Of a DNA stretch of 64,000 nucleotides, positions 21,302 through 32,995 are shown piece by piece. The notes under the pieces were generated by a model. The model worked only from the letters and a program-made list of their open reading frames with translations, did not search any database and was not told the DNA's origin. The stretch's first letter is position 1; the number at the start of each line of letters is the position of its first letter. Made by a program: the position numbers and the translations under genes. This DNA is from Saccharum officinarum (Eukaryota; Streptophyta; Magnoliopsida; Poales; Poaceae). The DNA is taken from assembly GCA_020631735.1 (NCBI GenBank), contig CM036160.1, positions 6,680,407-6,744,406 of the forward strand. The letters run 5' to 3'.

Positions 21302-23048
21302 ATGACGATGAGTGGCGGCACTGCAGGCAGCATCGTGCCAAAGCTGTGTATGAGTCACCGGGCTTTGCTCGCCGCCGGCAGCCTGACGACCCTGCTGCTC
21401 CTGGCGTGCTTCGTCCTCGGCCGGGGTAGCGCGTCGTCAGCGGCCTGGCTGAAGATCGATCTCGCCAAGCTCACAGGCATGAACAATGGAACAGCAGGTA
21501 AGTACGGTCGTCACTCGTATGCATGTGAGCACTGTAGCATATCGACAAAACTAAGCTATGTCACCTGCCTCCAGGGCTTACGACGAACGCTCCTCATGGC
21601 CGCGACGAGCTCCTCGGCGGGCTCCTCCCGGCGGGCATGGACCGGCGAGCATGCCGGAGCCGGTACGAGTCGTGGCGGTACTACAAGTACTTCCCGTACG
21701 CAGCGTCGCCGTACCTCCAGCGCAAGCTGCGCGCCTACGAGGCTCGCCACCGTCGGTGCGCCCCCGGCACGCCGCTCTACGCCAAGTCCGTGGAGCGGCT
21801 CCGGTCCGGCCGCAGCGCCGACGGCATGGACTGCACCTACGTCGTGTGGCTCCCCTTCGACGGCCTCGGAAACCGCATGCTGTCCATGGTGAGCGGCTTC
21901 CTCTACGCGCTGCTCACGGACCGCGTCTTACTCGCCGCCTTGCCTCCGGACTCGGCTGACCTCTTCTGCGAGCCGTTCCCGGCACGACATGGCGGCTCCC
22001 GTTGGGCGACGACTTCCCCGTCGCCAACCTGGTCCCACGGGGCCAGGACATCGAGCGGTCGTACACGAGGCTCCTCGACGCTAAGGTGGTCGGTCCGGCC
22101 GCGAACGCGACGGCGGGCGTGCCGGCGTACGTGTACCTGAGTTTAGGGTGGCAGCTAAAGGACCCGCTCTTCTTCTGCGGCGAGCACCAGCTCGTTCTCG
22201 GCAAGGTCAACTGGCTGCTGCTGTACAGCGATCTCTACTTCGTGCCGTCGCTGTACGCGGTGGCCGAGTTCCAGGACGAGCTCCGGCGGCTGTTCCCTGC
22301 CAAGGAGAGCGTGAGCCACCTCCTGTCCCGGTACCTATTCCACCCGACCAACCCCGTGTGGAGTCTGACCACCAGGTACTACCGCTCGTACCTGGCTTCG
22401 GCAAAGCGAAGGATCGGTGTGCAGATCAGGATGTTCAGCTATGGCTCCATCCCCGCCGACGACATGTACAGCCAGATCCTCGCGTGCTCGCGACAGGAGC
22501 ACATACTGCCAGAGACCGACGACGACGGCGGCGGTGCTGGTGACAATGGCGTGCTGGCAACGAGGAGCGACGACAATGGCGATGGCTCCAACTCCACGGC
22601 CATCTTGGTGGCGTCTCTGTACGCGGACTACTACGAGCGGCTGAGGTCGAGGTACTATGAGCACGCGGCGAAGGGCGGCGAGAGGGTGGCCGTGTTCCAG
22701 CCGTCACACGAGGGGCGGCAGGCGACGGACAACATGGCGCACAACCAGAGAGCTCTCGCGGAGGTCTACCTGCTCAGCTTCTCCGAGGAGCTTCTCACAT
22801 CCGGGAGGTCGACGTTTGGGTACGTGAGCAGCAACCTCGCCGGCGTCCGACCGACAATCCTGCTCACCGCGTATGGCCACAAGGTTCCCGAGCCGCCGTG
22901 CCGGCGGGCCGTGTCCATGGAGCCGTGCAACCTAACGCCGCCCCTGGGTGTGGAGTGCCAGGGCAAACCCGTCGACAAGGAGGACCTGGCACGCCACCTC
23001 AGAGTCTGCGAGGATTCCAATGACTCAGTCAAGTTTTTTGATGACTAA
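21302..23048 (+). CDS. Xyloglucan-type fucosyltransferase (GT37), two exons, one frameshift as read
   Basis: Likely adds fucose from GDP-fucose to a cell-wall glycan or glycoprotein in the Golgi. Exon 1 is 21302-21497 and ends at a GTAAGT donor. A 77-nt intron ends at CCTCCAG and exon 2 starts at 21575, phase 1. The N-terminus has a type II signal anchor (LLAAGSLTTLLLLACFVLG). Exon 2 carries the family signature WLPFDGLGNRMLSM, LFCEPFP, the GDP-fucose motif RIGVQIRMFSYG, and the C-terminal FQPSHE, ALAEVYLLSFS, STFGYVSSNLAG segments. Near 21981 the frame changes by one base (one G too few in a CCCGG context); homology continues without loss on both sides. It is either a recent pseudogene or a consensus error. 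Length and gene structure fit plant FUT1-like genes. Substrate is not predictable. Confidence 0.88.
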
Positions 23049-24736
23049 CCAATCCGATACTAACTTCATTCCTTGTAAACTGTTCTTAATTTATTGTTTT
23101 TTAGCAGAGTTATTAATTTATTGTTAACACGCATCTCTAAAATTATTCTTAGTCGTTGTAAGAACCCATGTATGATACCATGTAAAAGAGTCGTTTCACG
23201 TATAGTTTAACATTGTCAGCCCATCAAACTAACGAAAGAGTCAAGAAACCTAAGGAAATTCGTTTTAGGGCCAAATAAGCAAGTTCGAGAAATAAAAAAG
23301 AGTCAAGAAACTAAGCCGTACTTTTTTAAGGGCCAAGGAAATAATTTCCTATAAAAACTAATAATCGATTGGTCTCATCTCGACAAGACAAATTAAATCA
23401 TTTTTTTATCTAAGGCTAGTTTTAGTGAAGATTTCATTTAAATTTCATTTGCATTTAATATTGTAACACATCAGTAGATTTTATGACTTGATAGGCTAAT
23501 TTTTTTTCTCGAATACATAAAAGATTTGGGTATTTTTGTATTAAGGTAGATGAGTTTAAACATAACATCGCGCTTCAAATGAGCACCCTAAGAGGTCTAA
23601 AAGTAGCAGCGCAAGGCCGAACCTCCCTAATGTACTGATACAAGTTATGAAAAATGCTACTAAGATAACTATTAGCTGTTATTATCTGATTTGTTCTAAC
23701 TAGTGAGATAAGTATTATTTAGAGGTTCAGCTAACAATTAGCTATTTTATTAGCTGCATCTATTTGGATCCAAAAGACATAACTATTAGCCGAGATCGAA
23801 CTATTATCTATATAGGGATCCAAACAGGGACTCATCATTAATCAAGTCAATCATTCACAGCAAAAACAAAAAGGGAGACTTGTCCTTGCTGTTTCTGAAT
23901 CTTCTGGGCCCATGCATGTTCCGAACAAAGTTGACTTTGATCCCTATACGATTAAAAATTGATGGTGGCATATCGCGTGAGACATAAACAAAAAGGAAAT
24001 AAAAATGCAACCGAGCTGGCGAGCTCCGTCAAACGAGTAAATAAACAAGGTTAATTATTGTCACCGAGACGGAGAGATATCCGCGTGCCTGCGTTTTGTA
24101 CTCAGAAGACACGCACGCACATGTGGGTGCTGGGTGCACAACTGACACTCTGACATGCATGAGAGCTGCATTGAAGCTAGCATTATGCATCATCGAACAT
24201 CAGCATCAGCAGATTAGTTAATACTCTGTAGCTGATTTTGTCATCACGTCTGATCTTAATCCGGCCATCATCACACAAGGAAAAACAAAATTGCCAAGTG
24301 ACCAAGTCAATAGTGTTCCTCTTGGTTCCTGAAGTACTAGTAGCTCCATCGGCCGCGGTCATAGAAAATGGTTCGGGACAGATTATATTCTTAGAACAGA
24401 CAAAAAAAATTGCTTCAACGGCTAGCGCACACACACGACGACATAGTGCTCTACCACTCCTTGGCATTGCTGACATAGAAAATGTTTGGCTCCTTCCGTT
24501 TAGGGTAACAATATAATACAGTACTAGATGTAGAAGCTCACAAATAACATTAAGAGGAGTTGGGTCTCGACGTTGATGCAATAAGTACAGACGTCTCTAT
24601 TAAGACTTTAAGAGACACAACATCTACCACCTAAGACATAAAATGGATAATCGTTAAATATGTGGGATCATGCCAAACTGATAATTTGAACACAGGCGGA
24701 CAAGTTCCTCCTCCCCGAACAAGGAACCTAACAAAT
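23049..24736. other. Intergenic DNA downstream of the fucosyltransferase gene
   Basis: AT-rich 3' UTR-like sequence without a recognised gene. Around 23640-23835 the sequence has the look of a MITE remnant (ACTATTAGCTG-type words, and GGATCCAAACAGGG at its right edge), but I cannot pair it with a left terminus. Nothing else is seen. Confidence 0.4.
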
Positions 24737-25778
24737 TGTTGGGGGATGGCACGATGTTTCGATCCCCCTATTTCCATTTATCTATCAACCTTATTTCACC
24801 AACGATTGCCGAAAGGCCCGATGGAGCTACCGGGTTGGCGGAAAGGCCTTTCGTCTAGCCAAAAGGTCTTTCAGCCATCACCTTTTGGCATTAGAGTCTG
24901 GCTGTTGACATGGTTATCAAGGCATAATGCCTGTCGGTTGGCAGAAAGGCCTTTCGTCTAGTCAAAAGGTCTTTCGGCCATTGCTTATCGCATTGACGTC
25001 TGGCTACCGGCATGGTCGTCGGGAGGTAACGCCTACCGGTTGGCCGAAAGGCCTTTCGTCTAGCCGGAAGGTCTTTCGGCCATTGCTTATCGGCATTGAC
25101 GTCTGGCTATCGGCATGGTCGTTGGGAGGTAACGCCAGCCGGTTGGCCGAAAGGCCTTTCGTCTAGCCGAAAGGTCTTTCGGCCATCGCTTATCGGCATT
25201 GACGTCTGGCTACCAGCAAGGTCATCGGGAGGTAACGCCTGCCGGTTGAGGCCTTTCGTCTAGCCAAAAGATCTTTTGGCCGTGTTGACGGCATTTCGTC
25301 GGAAGGGTGCAAAAGCCCTTTTGCTCAGCATGACACTTTCATTTCAACTTGGTAAACATGTGTTGTGCAGGTAATCCGTTTTTGTCTTTGTGTTACGAAA
25401 AGGCGGAAGCGGCAAAACAATAGATGCAAAGTGATTCCTTTGGCGGGGCCCCCTTGTGCCAGCTGTAAAGCAGAAGGGACCGGGCGAGGAAGGCAATTAC
25501 TACGGGAGGCCAAAGGTGGAATGGACCAGAAACGTCTTGACGATTTGGAATATGCCTTAGGATCTGGGTAGTTGGAGGGGCATTTTTGTCTTTGTAAAAG
25601 ATACGTATATGTATAAATTGAGCTCCAGGAGAGCTGTGTAGGGAGGAGGAAGTGGAACCCTAATTCCTTGAGTCATTTATAAGTGCCTTTCGTTCTTCCT
25701 ATTCCTTTCATTCGGTTATTTTGGTGCTTTCGGTTACTTGAGTGACAACCCAATGTTCGAAGGCTAAGGCCTAGAACA
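24737..25778 (+). repeat. 5' LTR of the TAT-type element (about 1042 bp)
   Basis: Begins TGTTGGGGGATGG, matching 38829 onward, and probably ends at TAGAACA just before the PBS. The 5' boundary is firm from the match with the 3' copy; the 3' boundary is inferred from the CA ending and PBS position. It contains an internal ~103-bp array. CAAAT (24732-24736) is the left target-site candidate. Confidence 0.8.
24820..25275. repeat. About 103-bp tandem repeats inside the LTR, 4-5 copies
   Basis: AAAGGCCTTTCGTCTAGCC recurs at 24842, 24945, 25047 and 25150, with a diverged copy near 25246, a spacing of 102-103 bp. Each unit has paired words AGGCCTTTCG and AGGTCTTTCGGCC that could form hairpins. Confidence 0.9.
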
Positions 25779-25783
25779 ACACT

Positions 25784-25797
25784 AGCGCCCACCGTGG
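25784..25797 (+). promoter_or_regulatory. PBS of the TAT-type element
   Basis: AGCGCCCACCGTGG lies a few bases after the LTR end. It resembles the GCGCCCACCGTGG primer site found in TAT-group grass Gypsy elements. The exact tRNA is not assigned. Confidence 0.6.
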
Positions 25798-26049
25798 TTG
25801 TTGCTCGAGCTTTCCATGGTCGGAAGGAAAGGAGCGAAAATAGGTAACGACAATGCGGAGTCATCAATGGCAGCTGCGGTTGCCGCCACAGCGAAAATAG
25901 CAACCGCCACTGTGGTGCAACTATAGCAACAATGATGATATCAACAGGAGCTGGGGAACCAACCGCCCCGCAAGTGCAAGGTGGCAAAACAAGACCATCC
26001 GGTAGACCAAACTGTGTGCCAGAAGGACATGTTCGAGAAGTGATCACCG

Positions 26050-27104
26050 ATCAGATCGTGATTGAAAATGAAGATGGCGAAATCTCTGACCAAGCAACAG
26101 ATCCTTAAGTTGCAGCACGAAAAGGACCAACTACTAAAGTAGGCTGCAGCACAAAAGAGGGCAGAACAGATCCGTCAAGCAATCAGACAGGCCGAAAGCC
26201 AGAGAGAGGTGGATCAAAGAGATTCAGCAGCCCCAGAGAATAGGCAGCGAAAGCACAAACCTTGTCCGCGAAAGCATTGTCTTCCCGGATATTGGCCTTC
26301 CCGACGAAAACATAGAAATGTATGACCCAACAGCGCCTCTGTCAAAAGAGCTGCAGTAGCACCCATGGCCACAAAATTACAAACCCCGCATCCCGCTTTT
26401 TGACGGAATGACCAATCCGGGGAATTTCATAGCAAGCTACGAAACAACAGTCTATTCGGCTAGAGGGGATATCCAGACTCTGGTGATATCTCTTATCTTG
26501 GCGGTCAAAGGCGTCGCCCATGACTGGTACATGTCATTGAAACCCCTTTCTGTTCACTCATGGCACCAGATCAAAGCAGAGCTTTTGGCAACTTTCCAAG
26601 GGTACCGGCTAGAGATGAAAACCACAAGAGATCTCATGAATTGCGTTCAGCAAGATGACGAAGCCTTGTCAAACTATCTAAAAAGATTTATCCAGCTCAA
26701 GGGGCATGCACTGAATGTGCCGGAAGCAGTAGTAATAGCAGCGGCCATCGAAGGCCTGGCTATGGGGGATTGTGTAGCGCATTTCGCCCGAAAGCCGCCG
26801 GCCATAGTAAAAGAACTCTTCGAAGTCATGAACCGTTATGCAAGATCAGATGATGATTATAGTCGACGAAAGGCAGCATGTGGTCCTCTAAGGCAGGCAT
26901 CAATGCAATGAAATGAGAGACCTTTCCATTCGACAAACTACCTACAAGAAGATTCAGAATAGTCCACGCCAGATTAGGTTCACTCCTGCCCATCACAGTC
27001 TTATTGCGGTTTTGACTTTTCGTCACTTCATGAAGGACGAGATGACAGAAGAAGGAGCGGATGCCAAAAGGTGCCATGTTGTTTCACATGCGGCGAAAGC
27101 ACCG
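26050..27104 (+). pseudogene. Gag remnant of the TAT-type element, left part
   Basis: Would have formed the particle. A lysine/glutamine-rich leader (about 26065-26260) contains stops. The frame 26408-26911 (167 aa) then carries a retrotransposon gag domain with TNPGNFIASYET, AHDWYMSL, YRLEMKTTRDLMN and LSNYLKRF-type words and ends in a stop. The same frame resumes near 27077 with the first half of a zinc-knuckle-like motif (C-C-F-T-C-G-E-S-T) and is cut at 27104 by the Copia insertion. The second half of the motif lies at 32028. Broken by stops as well as by the insertion. Confidence 0.75.
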
Positions 27105-27365
27105 TGTGCGAGATTCAGAGGCGCTTGGAATGCGTGGAAACGCCGTAGACGGGCATGTTACGTGTTGATTCAGTGGTTGGCTAGAAAAGCCCTAGCTGTG
27201 GCTTACATAGGGGGTGTCACACCTAGATGGATCGCCAGGAGATAATTGAGGAGATAAAATAGCAACAAACTATCTCTTTCCTTTACAAGCGCTAACTACC
27301 ATATCTCCTGGCCACTTCTATCTTTTGGTGTACACGATTACTAAAACATGTTACATATTCTAACA
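27105..27365 (-). repeat. Copia 3' LTR (261 bp)
   Basis: Identical in length to the copy at 31762-32022 with seven differences, four of which are C/T or G/A changes at CpG sites. Ends in TG and CA. Confidence 0.97.
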
Positions 27366-27372
27366 CTCCCCC

Positions 27373-29418
27373 TCAATTGAAACTTCCTAAGTTGAGATTG
27401 TTCTTGAACATCTCCAAGTTCCGCACCACCAATGGTTTGGTAAAGCCATCTGCAATCTGATCTCTGGTAGAGATATATTCAATATCAAGTAGCCTTCTTG
27501 CTACTCGTTCACGAACAAAATGATAATCTACCTCTATGTGCTTTGTTCTAGCATGAAAGACAGGATTTGCGGATAGATACTTAGCCCCAATATTGTCACA
27601 CCACAATTTTGCTTTTCTTGGCGCCTGAATACCCAATTCATACAACAAGGTTTGTATCCACATTACCTCTGCAGTAGCATTAGCAACTGCTTTGTATTCA
27701 GCTTCTGTGCTTGATCTGGACACAGTAGTCTGCTTCCTAGCACTCCAGGAAAGAAGATTAGATCCCAAAAACACAGCAAAACCTCCAGTTGATCGCCTAT
27801 CATCTTGATCTCCTGCCCAGTCTGCATCTGAGAAAGCACTAACAAGAAGAGAAGGTGACTTGCAAATTTTGAGTCCAATCTCCATAGTATGTTTGAGATA
27901 CCTTAGTATTCTCTTTACTGTAGCCCAGTGAATAGTAGTAGGCGCATGTAAATATTGACAAACCTTATTTACAACAAAAGAAATATCTGGCCGAGTCAAG
28001 GTTAAGTACTGCAAACCTCCTACAATGCTTCTGTATGCAGTAGCATCTTTGGGGCCGAGAGGATCACCTTCATGAGCAGACAGCTTTTCGGAGGTGGACA
28101 ATGGTGAGCTAACCGGTTTACATTCCATCATGTTTGCACGCTGCAGCACTTCTTTGATATATTTTCCTTGTGTCAACAGAATCCCATTATTTATCTTCCT
28201 CACTTCTATGCCAAGAAAGAAGTGTAAGTCCCCCAGATCCTTGAGAGCAAATTCCTTCCTCAAATCCTGTAACAGGCATGCTGTGGCTTCCTGAGTAGAG
28301 CTAGCAACAATTATGTCATCAACATAGATAAGAATATATATAGTGACAGATCCTTTACTGTAATAAAACAGAGATGTATCAGCCTTTGATGCTTTAAAGC
28401 CTAACTGACACAGCTTGTTACTCAGCCGTGAATACCACGCTCTCGGCGCTTGTTTAAGCCCATATAAAGCCTTGTCAAGTTTGCAGATGTACTCACTCTT
28501 TGACTTGTCTTCATAGCCAGGTGGTTGTTTCATATACACATCTTCTTCTAGATACCCATGAAGAAAAGCATTTTGGACATCTAATTGATACAGACTCCAC
28601 CCTCTAGAGATAGCAACTGACAAAATAGTTCTGATAGTGGCTGGTTTCACAACTGGACTGAAAGTATCCTCATAATCAATACCATAACGTTGTCTAAATC
28701 CCTTTGCTACTAGCCTGGCTTTGTATCTATCCAAACTCCCATCAGATTTCCGTTTGACTTTATATACCCATTTACAGTCAATAACATTGATACCTCTTTT
28801 TGGTGGAACTAGGTGCCAAGTTTTATTATCAATCAAGGCATTATATTCTGCATCCATAGCTAATTTCCAATCTCTATTGTTCAATGCTTCATCAAGAGAC
28901 TGCGGTTCACCAGATGCCGTGAAACAGCCATACCTGACCGTGCCGTCTGTATAGACTTTCGGTTTGCGAATACCGTCACGAAGTCGCGTACGCAGTCGAA
29001 GTGGAGTTTCTGGGGCAGCCGTAGGAGATCCATCGGCCGCAGAAGACCCAGCACCTGGTGCAGGCGCAGAGATGTCACCATCCGCAGTTGCGGAGCTGTC
29101 AGTGGCAACACCTGGTCCCCCTGCGTCGGCGACAGGTGAATGTGTCAGGGCAGGTACAAGCGAGACAGCAGGTTGCGTGGCCTCGCTCAATTGGTGTGGA
29201 GGCAAGGGCGTCGTAGGATCCACCGGAGTGGCCTCCAGGCCGACAGAGGTGGGACCGCTATCCGCGGTAGCAGCAGCCGAACCAGGGGCAGTATCGGCAC
29301 CTGCTGTACCAGCTGAATGGGACACCGGATCGTCCTCAGGTTTCGCGCTGGGAGACAAAAAAACTCCCCCTGTTATCACATGCTGCATGCTCACCATTAG
29401 GTTAGTTAGTGGAATCAA
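27373..29418 (-). CDS. Copia pol, C-terminal frame: reverse transcriptase and RNase H (681 aa)
   Basis: Copies the element's RNA into DNA. The first ~150 residues are a low-complexity Ala/Pro/Ser linker. The RT domain follows from about residue 200 ([45 protein letters not shown]), with the active site YVDD at residues 365-368 (28326-28315). RNase H occupies about residues 545-680 ([23 protein letters not shown]) and the frame ends DGFTKPL...LNLGSFN. In intact Copia elements this is fused to the upstream gag-protease-integrase. Here the upstream frame stops at 29402 and this one overlaps it in another phase, so a 1-base change or sequencing error separates them. All catalytic motifs remain intact. 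Confidence 0.92.
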   Translation of the reverse strand: MIPLTNLMVSMQHVITGGVFLSPSAKPEDDPVSHSAGTAGADTAPGSAAATADSGPTSVGLEATPVDPTTPLPPHQLSEATQPAVSLVPALTHSPVADAGGPGVATDSSATADGDISAPAPGAGSSAADGSPTAAPETPLRLRTRLRDGIRKPKVYTDGTVRYGCFTASGEPQSLDEALNNRDWKLAMDAEYNALIDNKTWHLVPPKRGINVIDCKWVYKVKRKSDGSLDRYKARLVAKGFRQRYGIDYEDTFSPVVKPATIRTILSVAISRGWSLYQLDVQNAFLHGYLEEDVYMKQPPGYEDKSKSEYICKLDKALYGLKQAPRAWYSRLSNKLCQLGFKASKADTSLFYYSKGSVTIYILIYVDDIIVASSTQEATACLLQDLRKEFALKDLGDLHFFLGIEVRKINNGILLTQGKYIKEVLQRANMMECKPVSSPLSTSEKLSAHEGDPLGPKDATAYRSIVGGLQYLTLTRPDISFVVNKVCQYLHAPTTIHWATVKRILRYLKHTMEIGLKICKSPSLLVSAFSDADWAGDQDDRRSTGGFAVFLGSNLLSWSARKQTTVSRSSTEAEYKAVANATAEVMWIQTLLYELGIQAPRKAKLWCDNIGAKYLSANPVFHARTKHIEVDYHFVRERVARRLLDIEYISTRDQIADGFTKPLVVRNLEMFKNNLNLGSFN

Positions 29419-31738
29419 ATACGTGATCGGCTAACTGTTTCGTCTCAAGAGAAGGTACAAGGCCGGGTGGGAGAAGTGCTATTTCAGCACGGAGGCGGGG
29501 ACCTGCATTGGAGTGAAGTGTAGAGAAAGGAAAGACTTCTTCATCAAAGATTACATCGCGAGAAATATACACCCGGCCAGATTGAATATCAAGGCACTTA
29601 TAGCCCTTGTGGAGATTACTATAACCAAGGAAGGCACACTGTTTAGACCGGAGCTCGAGTTTATGGTGATTGTAGGGGTGGAGATTAGGCCAACATGCAC
29701 AACCAAAGGTACGAAGAGAGGAGTAGTCTGGTTTTTGTTGGAGTAAACGTTCAAAGGGCGTTTGGTTATGAATAACTTTGCTAGGCAAACGATTAATAAG
29801 AAACGTGGCTGCCATAAAAGCTTCATCCCAAAATTTCAAGGGCATTGAAGCATGAGCTAGTAGAGACAACCCAACCTCAACTATGTGACGATGTTTACGT
29901 TCAATGACACCATTTTGTTGATGAGCATGGGGACATGATACATGATGAATGATGCCAACTTGAGAGAAAAAATTGTTTAATTTTTTATATTCCCCGCCCC
30001 AATCAGTTTGCATAGCAAGAATTTTTCTATCAAATTGTCGCTCAACCATTTTTTGGAATTCATGGAACTTTTGGAAGACTTCAGATTTATACTTAAGGAA
30101 ATAAATCCATGTAAAACGACTGAAATCATCAACAAAGCTAACATAGTAGCATTTTCTGCCAACAGAATCAACTGTAGGACCCCAAACATCTGAATGGACA
30201 AGTTCCAAAGGAAAACTAGTTGAGCTAACAGATCGACTATAAGGTAACTGATGACTCTTAGCTTGCTGGCAAGCATCACAAACTGATTTTTTATTGGACA
30301 CGGAGGAACACAAGAGATTATTACTATCTATGACCTTGGTGACAATAGGAAACGAGGGATGGCCTAAACGATTATGCCATCGAGACACGGTTGGCTTGTC
30401 TGCAGCATTCGCCTGCTTGACTGAAGGGTCGGTAGGAAGGGGATACAACCCACGACGACATGGCCCCTTAAGAATCGTGTTCCTCGTAGCCTGATCCTTG
30501 ATAAGAAAAAAATCAGGATGAAACTCAATGAATGCAGAGTTATCTTTGGCGAGTCGATGAACGGAGACTAGATTTTTAGTAGCTTTAGGTACATGAAGAA
30601 CATTGTTTAGGTGTAAGCTACGCGATTGAGTTGGAACAGTAGTATGACCAACGTATTTAATTTCCATACCTGATCCAGACGCGGTGTGGATCTGATCATT
30701 CCCATGATATTTCTCCCTCATCGTCAGCTTGTTCAGATCACTTGTAATATGATCTGTTGCTCCCGTGTCAGTGTACCAGTTGGTGTCGACGTTGTAGGCG
30801 TTCATGGCGATGGCGGCGTTGACGTGGCGCTCTTCTGGAACATAGTTTTCATCAAACCGATGCCAGCACCGGGACGCCCTGTGGCCAGTCTTGAAGCAGA
30901 TCTGACAGAGCGGTGGATCATCAGACCCACTCGTTGTATCAGGTCGTGGTGGCCGCCCTCCGTTGCGCTGCTTCGGTGGCCCACTTCCTCGACCACGTGC
31001 ATGGCCGCGCCTGCGCTGACCACGGCCACGGGAGGTGCCTGAGCCACGGCCGCCATTGCCGCGCCCACGGTTGGCCACATGAGCGTAGGAGCCCCCATCT
31101 TGCAGCTCCAATCTGGTCTCGAAACTGAGCAATTGTGCATAAAGTTCAGGGATCGAGATGGGATCCAATCTAGCTGTGACCGAAGTCACAACTGAATTGT
31201 AATCAGCATCAAGACCATTGCAGATGTGCACCACAAGTTCTTCATCATCTAGGGCTTTGCTGGTAGCAGCCATTTCATCTGCAAAACCTTTCATCTTGGT
31301 GACATAATCTGTGACCGACATGGTACCTTTCTTCGTAGTGGTGAGGGCAAGCCTCACGTTCATCGTCTTGGCGCGAGTCTGCGCGGAGAACATTTTCTCC
31401 ACAGCCGACCATGCTTGTCCCGCCGTTTCGGCGGTGATGATCTGCTGCTGGATGTCCTTCCCCGCGCTTGAGAGGATGAGCCAGAGGATCTGTTGATCCC
31501 GAGCATACCATGTCTCAAACGCAGGGTTCGAAGTGGTGACGGTCGTGCCGTCGTCCTTCTTGTCGACGATCTCAGCATCAGGGGCCTTGGTCTTGCCGTT
31601 GATATGCCCCTCATAGCCGGCACCACGGATAGCGGCGAGGATCTGCGCTTTCCACAGCGCATGGTTGATCTTGGATAGCTTCTCGGTTACTTGGAAACCG
31701 AAGAAGGGATTGGTGGCGGTGCTTGAACTCGTCGACAT
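29402..31738 (-). CDS. Copia gag, protease and integrase frame (778 aa)
   Basis: Starts 9 nt after the PBS with [15 protein letters not shown]. Gag domain of the UBN2 type (about residues 60-220: [26 protein letters not shown]). An RG-rich basic stretch is followed by a CCHC knuckle at residues 278-291 ([14 protein letters not shown]). Protease has [10 protein letters not shown] (Asp near 324). Integrase has an HNRLGHP zinc-binding start, CDACQQAK, a DVWGP core start, DWGGEY and the glutamate in NGVIERKHR. The frame ends at VFDSTN instead of passing into RT, which lies in the next frame (27373-29418). Confidence 0.93.
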   Translation of the reverse strand: MSTSSSTATNPFFGFQVTEKLSKINHALWKAQILAAIRGAGYEGHINGKTKAPDAEIVDKKDDGTTVTTSNPAFETWYARDQQILWLILSSAGKDIQQQIITAETAGQAWSAVEKMFSAQTRAKTMNVRLALTTTKKGTMSVTDYVTKMKGFADEMAATSKALDDEELVVHICNGLDADYNSVVTSVTARLDPISIPELYAQLLSFETRLELQDGGSYAHVANRGRGNGGRGSGTSRGRGQRRRGHARGRGSGPPKQRNGGRPPRPDTTSGSDDPPLCQICFKTGHRASRCWHRFDENYVPEERHVNAAIAMNAYNVDTNWYTDTGATDHITSDLNKLTMREKYHGNDQIHTASGSGMEIKYVGHTTVPTQSRSLHLNNVLHVPKATKNLVSVHRLAKDNSAFIEFHPDFFLIKDQATRNTILKGPCRRGLYPLPTDPSVKQANAADKPTVSRWHNRLGHPSFPIVTKVIDSNNLLCSSVSNKKSVCDACQQAKSHQLPYSRSVSSTSFPLELVHSDVWGPTVDSVGRKCYYVSFVDDFSRFTWIYFLKYKSEVFQKFHEFQKMVERQFDRKILAMQTDWGGEYKKLNNFFSQVGIIHHVSCPHAHQQNGVIERKHRHIVEVGLSLLAHASMPLKFWDEAFMAATFLINRLPSKVIHNQTPFERLLQQKPDYSSLRTFGCACWPNLHPYNHHKLELRSKQCAFLGYSNLHKGYKCLDIQSGRVYISRDVIFDEEVFPFSTLHSNAGPRLRAEIALLPPGLVPSLETKQLADHVFDSTN

Positions 31739-31747
31739 GGAACCCTA

Positions 31748-31761
31748 GGCTCTGATTACCA
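31748..31761 (-). promoter_or_regulatory. Copia primer binding site
   Basis: The minus strand reads TGGTAATCAGAGCC, the tRNA-Met-type site with one extra A, directly joined to the 5' LTR at 31762. Confidence 0.85.
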
Positions 31762-32022
31762 TGTGCGAGATTCAGAGGCGCTTGGAATGCGTGGAAATGC
31801 CGTAGACGGGCGTGTTACGTGTTGATTCAGTGGTTGGCTGGAAAAGCCCTAGCCGTGGCTTACATAGGGGGTGTCACACCTAGATGGATGGCCAGGAGAT
31901 AATTGAGGAGATAAAATAGCAACTAACTATCTCTTTCCTTTACAAGCGCTAACTACCATATCTCCTGGCCACTTCTATCTTTTGGTGTACATGATTACTA
32001 AAACATGTTACATATTCTAACA
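31762..32022 (-). repeat. Copia 5' LTR (261 bp)
   Basis: Pairs with 27105-27365. It is followed by CACCG (32023-32027), the second copy of the target-site duplication. Confidence 0.97.
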
Positions 32023-32027
32023 CACCG

Positions 32028-32118
32028 GGCATATCTCCACTGATTGCAAATACAGTAAGATGGCTAGAGAGCTTAAGGAAAAAGACGATGCACCAAGAAG
32101 TCGGAAGAAGCCAAATTA
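32028..32118 (+). pseudogene. Gag remnant of the TAT-type element, right part
   Basis: Continues the zinc-knuckle-like codons interrupted at 27104: the reading G-H-I-S-T-D-C followed by a lysine-rich tail ends in a stop near 32118. The Cys/His spacing across the join is C-x2-C-x5-H-x4-C, one residue longer than the usual knuckle. Confidence 0.7.
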
Positions 32119-32179
32119 ACTGATGAAAACATCATTAGCCCAAGGGCAGAAGCTGGAGAAGACACTCAGAAAACTCTCC

Positions 32180-32995
32180 ATCCAAAGCAGCACCTGACAG
32201 TTGTGTCCATATTGGCACAGACCTATCAGTCGAAGAGAAGCAAGAGCTCCTTTCATTCTTGCACGAGAACAACAATATTTTTTCTTGGTTGACGAAAGAA
32301 TCGCACAGAGTCTGCCAAAATCTGGCACAACACAGCCTGAATGTGGCGAAAGGGTCCAAGAGAGCTGAAGCAGCGAAAGCTAAAGTCCAAAGATTGCCAT
32401 ATGCTGAGATCGTTAGATTCGTTCAGTGCCCGAAATGGTTAGGAAACATGGTCGCAGTCATATGCATTGATTTCAGAAACTTAAACAAGCATTGCCCGAA
32501 GGATCTGTACCCCTTCTCCAAGAATTGGCGAGTTAGTGGACATTGCAGTAGGACACGAGATGATGAGTCGGTTGGATTGTTGACCTGGTTATCAGCAAAC
32601 CTGATCGGATCCCAAGGATGAAGAAAAAGCAAGCTCCATCACCCCAGGCGGCTCGCATCATTATTGCTGCATGTCGGAAGGGCTATGAACTATAGACACC
32701 ACTTTCTCCAGAAAGACAGATGGCGTTTTTCACAAGTAGAAGCGGAAGAAACTTTTCATCTATGCCAACGATATAGTGGTGAAGTCCGATAAGAGAGAAA
32801 AACACATTCGAAACTCACAAGAGACTCCAATGAACCTCTGCAAGATTGATCCCAAGCTCAACCCAGGCAAGTGCATTTTCATCATCCAGAAGGGAAAGCC
32901 GAAGGGTGGTGGATTTCGACCAAGGGTGTTGAAGCAAATCTAGGCAAAATAACAGCAACAACACTAGTACAAAGGAAGCTTCAATCACAATGATA
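32180..32995 (+). pseudogene. Reverse transcriptase remnant of the TAT-type element
   Basis: Pieces in changing frames match Gypsy RT in the right order: FLHENNNIFSW and QHSLNVAKGS (32255-32370), VICIDFRNLNKHCPKDLYPF (about 32457-32516), an ELVD...GHEMMSRLD segment, ITPGG near 32640, IYANDIVVKS (32758-32787), LNPGKCIF near 32858-32881 and STKGVEANLGKI near 32921. The catalytic YVDD box reads YAND at 32761-32772, so one essential Asp is lost. Several frameshifts and stops are present. No RNase H or integrase sequence follows, so the element could not supply its own replication enzymes. Confidence 0.8.

Larger units (their letters stand above)
27105..32022 (-). mobile_element. Ty1/Copia LTR retrotransposon, complete (4918 bp), nested in the TAT gag
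   Basis: LTRs at 27105-27365 and 31762-32022 (261 bp each, TGTGCGAG...TTCTAACA) have seven differences. A perfect 5-bp target duplication CACCG is present (27100-27104 and 32023-32027). The PBS (complement of 31748-31761, TGGTAATCAGAGCC) abuts the 5' LTR, and the polypurine tract (complement of about 27366-27380, TCAATTGAGGGGGAG) abuts the 3' LTR. One gag-pol reading is split into two overlapping frames. The domain order with integrase before RT is diagnostic of Copia; the HNRLGHP and overall sequence suggest an Ale/Retrofit-like lineage (inference). Confidence 0.97.

Noticed and set aside
23640..23835. Possible MITE with GGATCCAAACAGGG at its right edge
   Set aside because: No matching left terminus or target duplication found, so it is mentioned only in the intergenic entry.
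28964..29434. 156-codon plus-strand ORF within the Copia element
   Set aside because: Shadow of the Ala/Pro/Ser-rich linker of the minus-strand pol frame.
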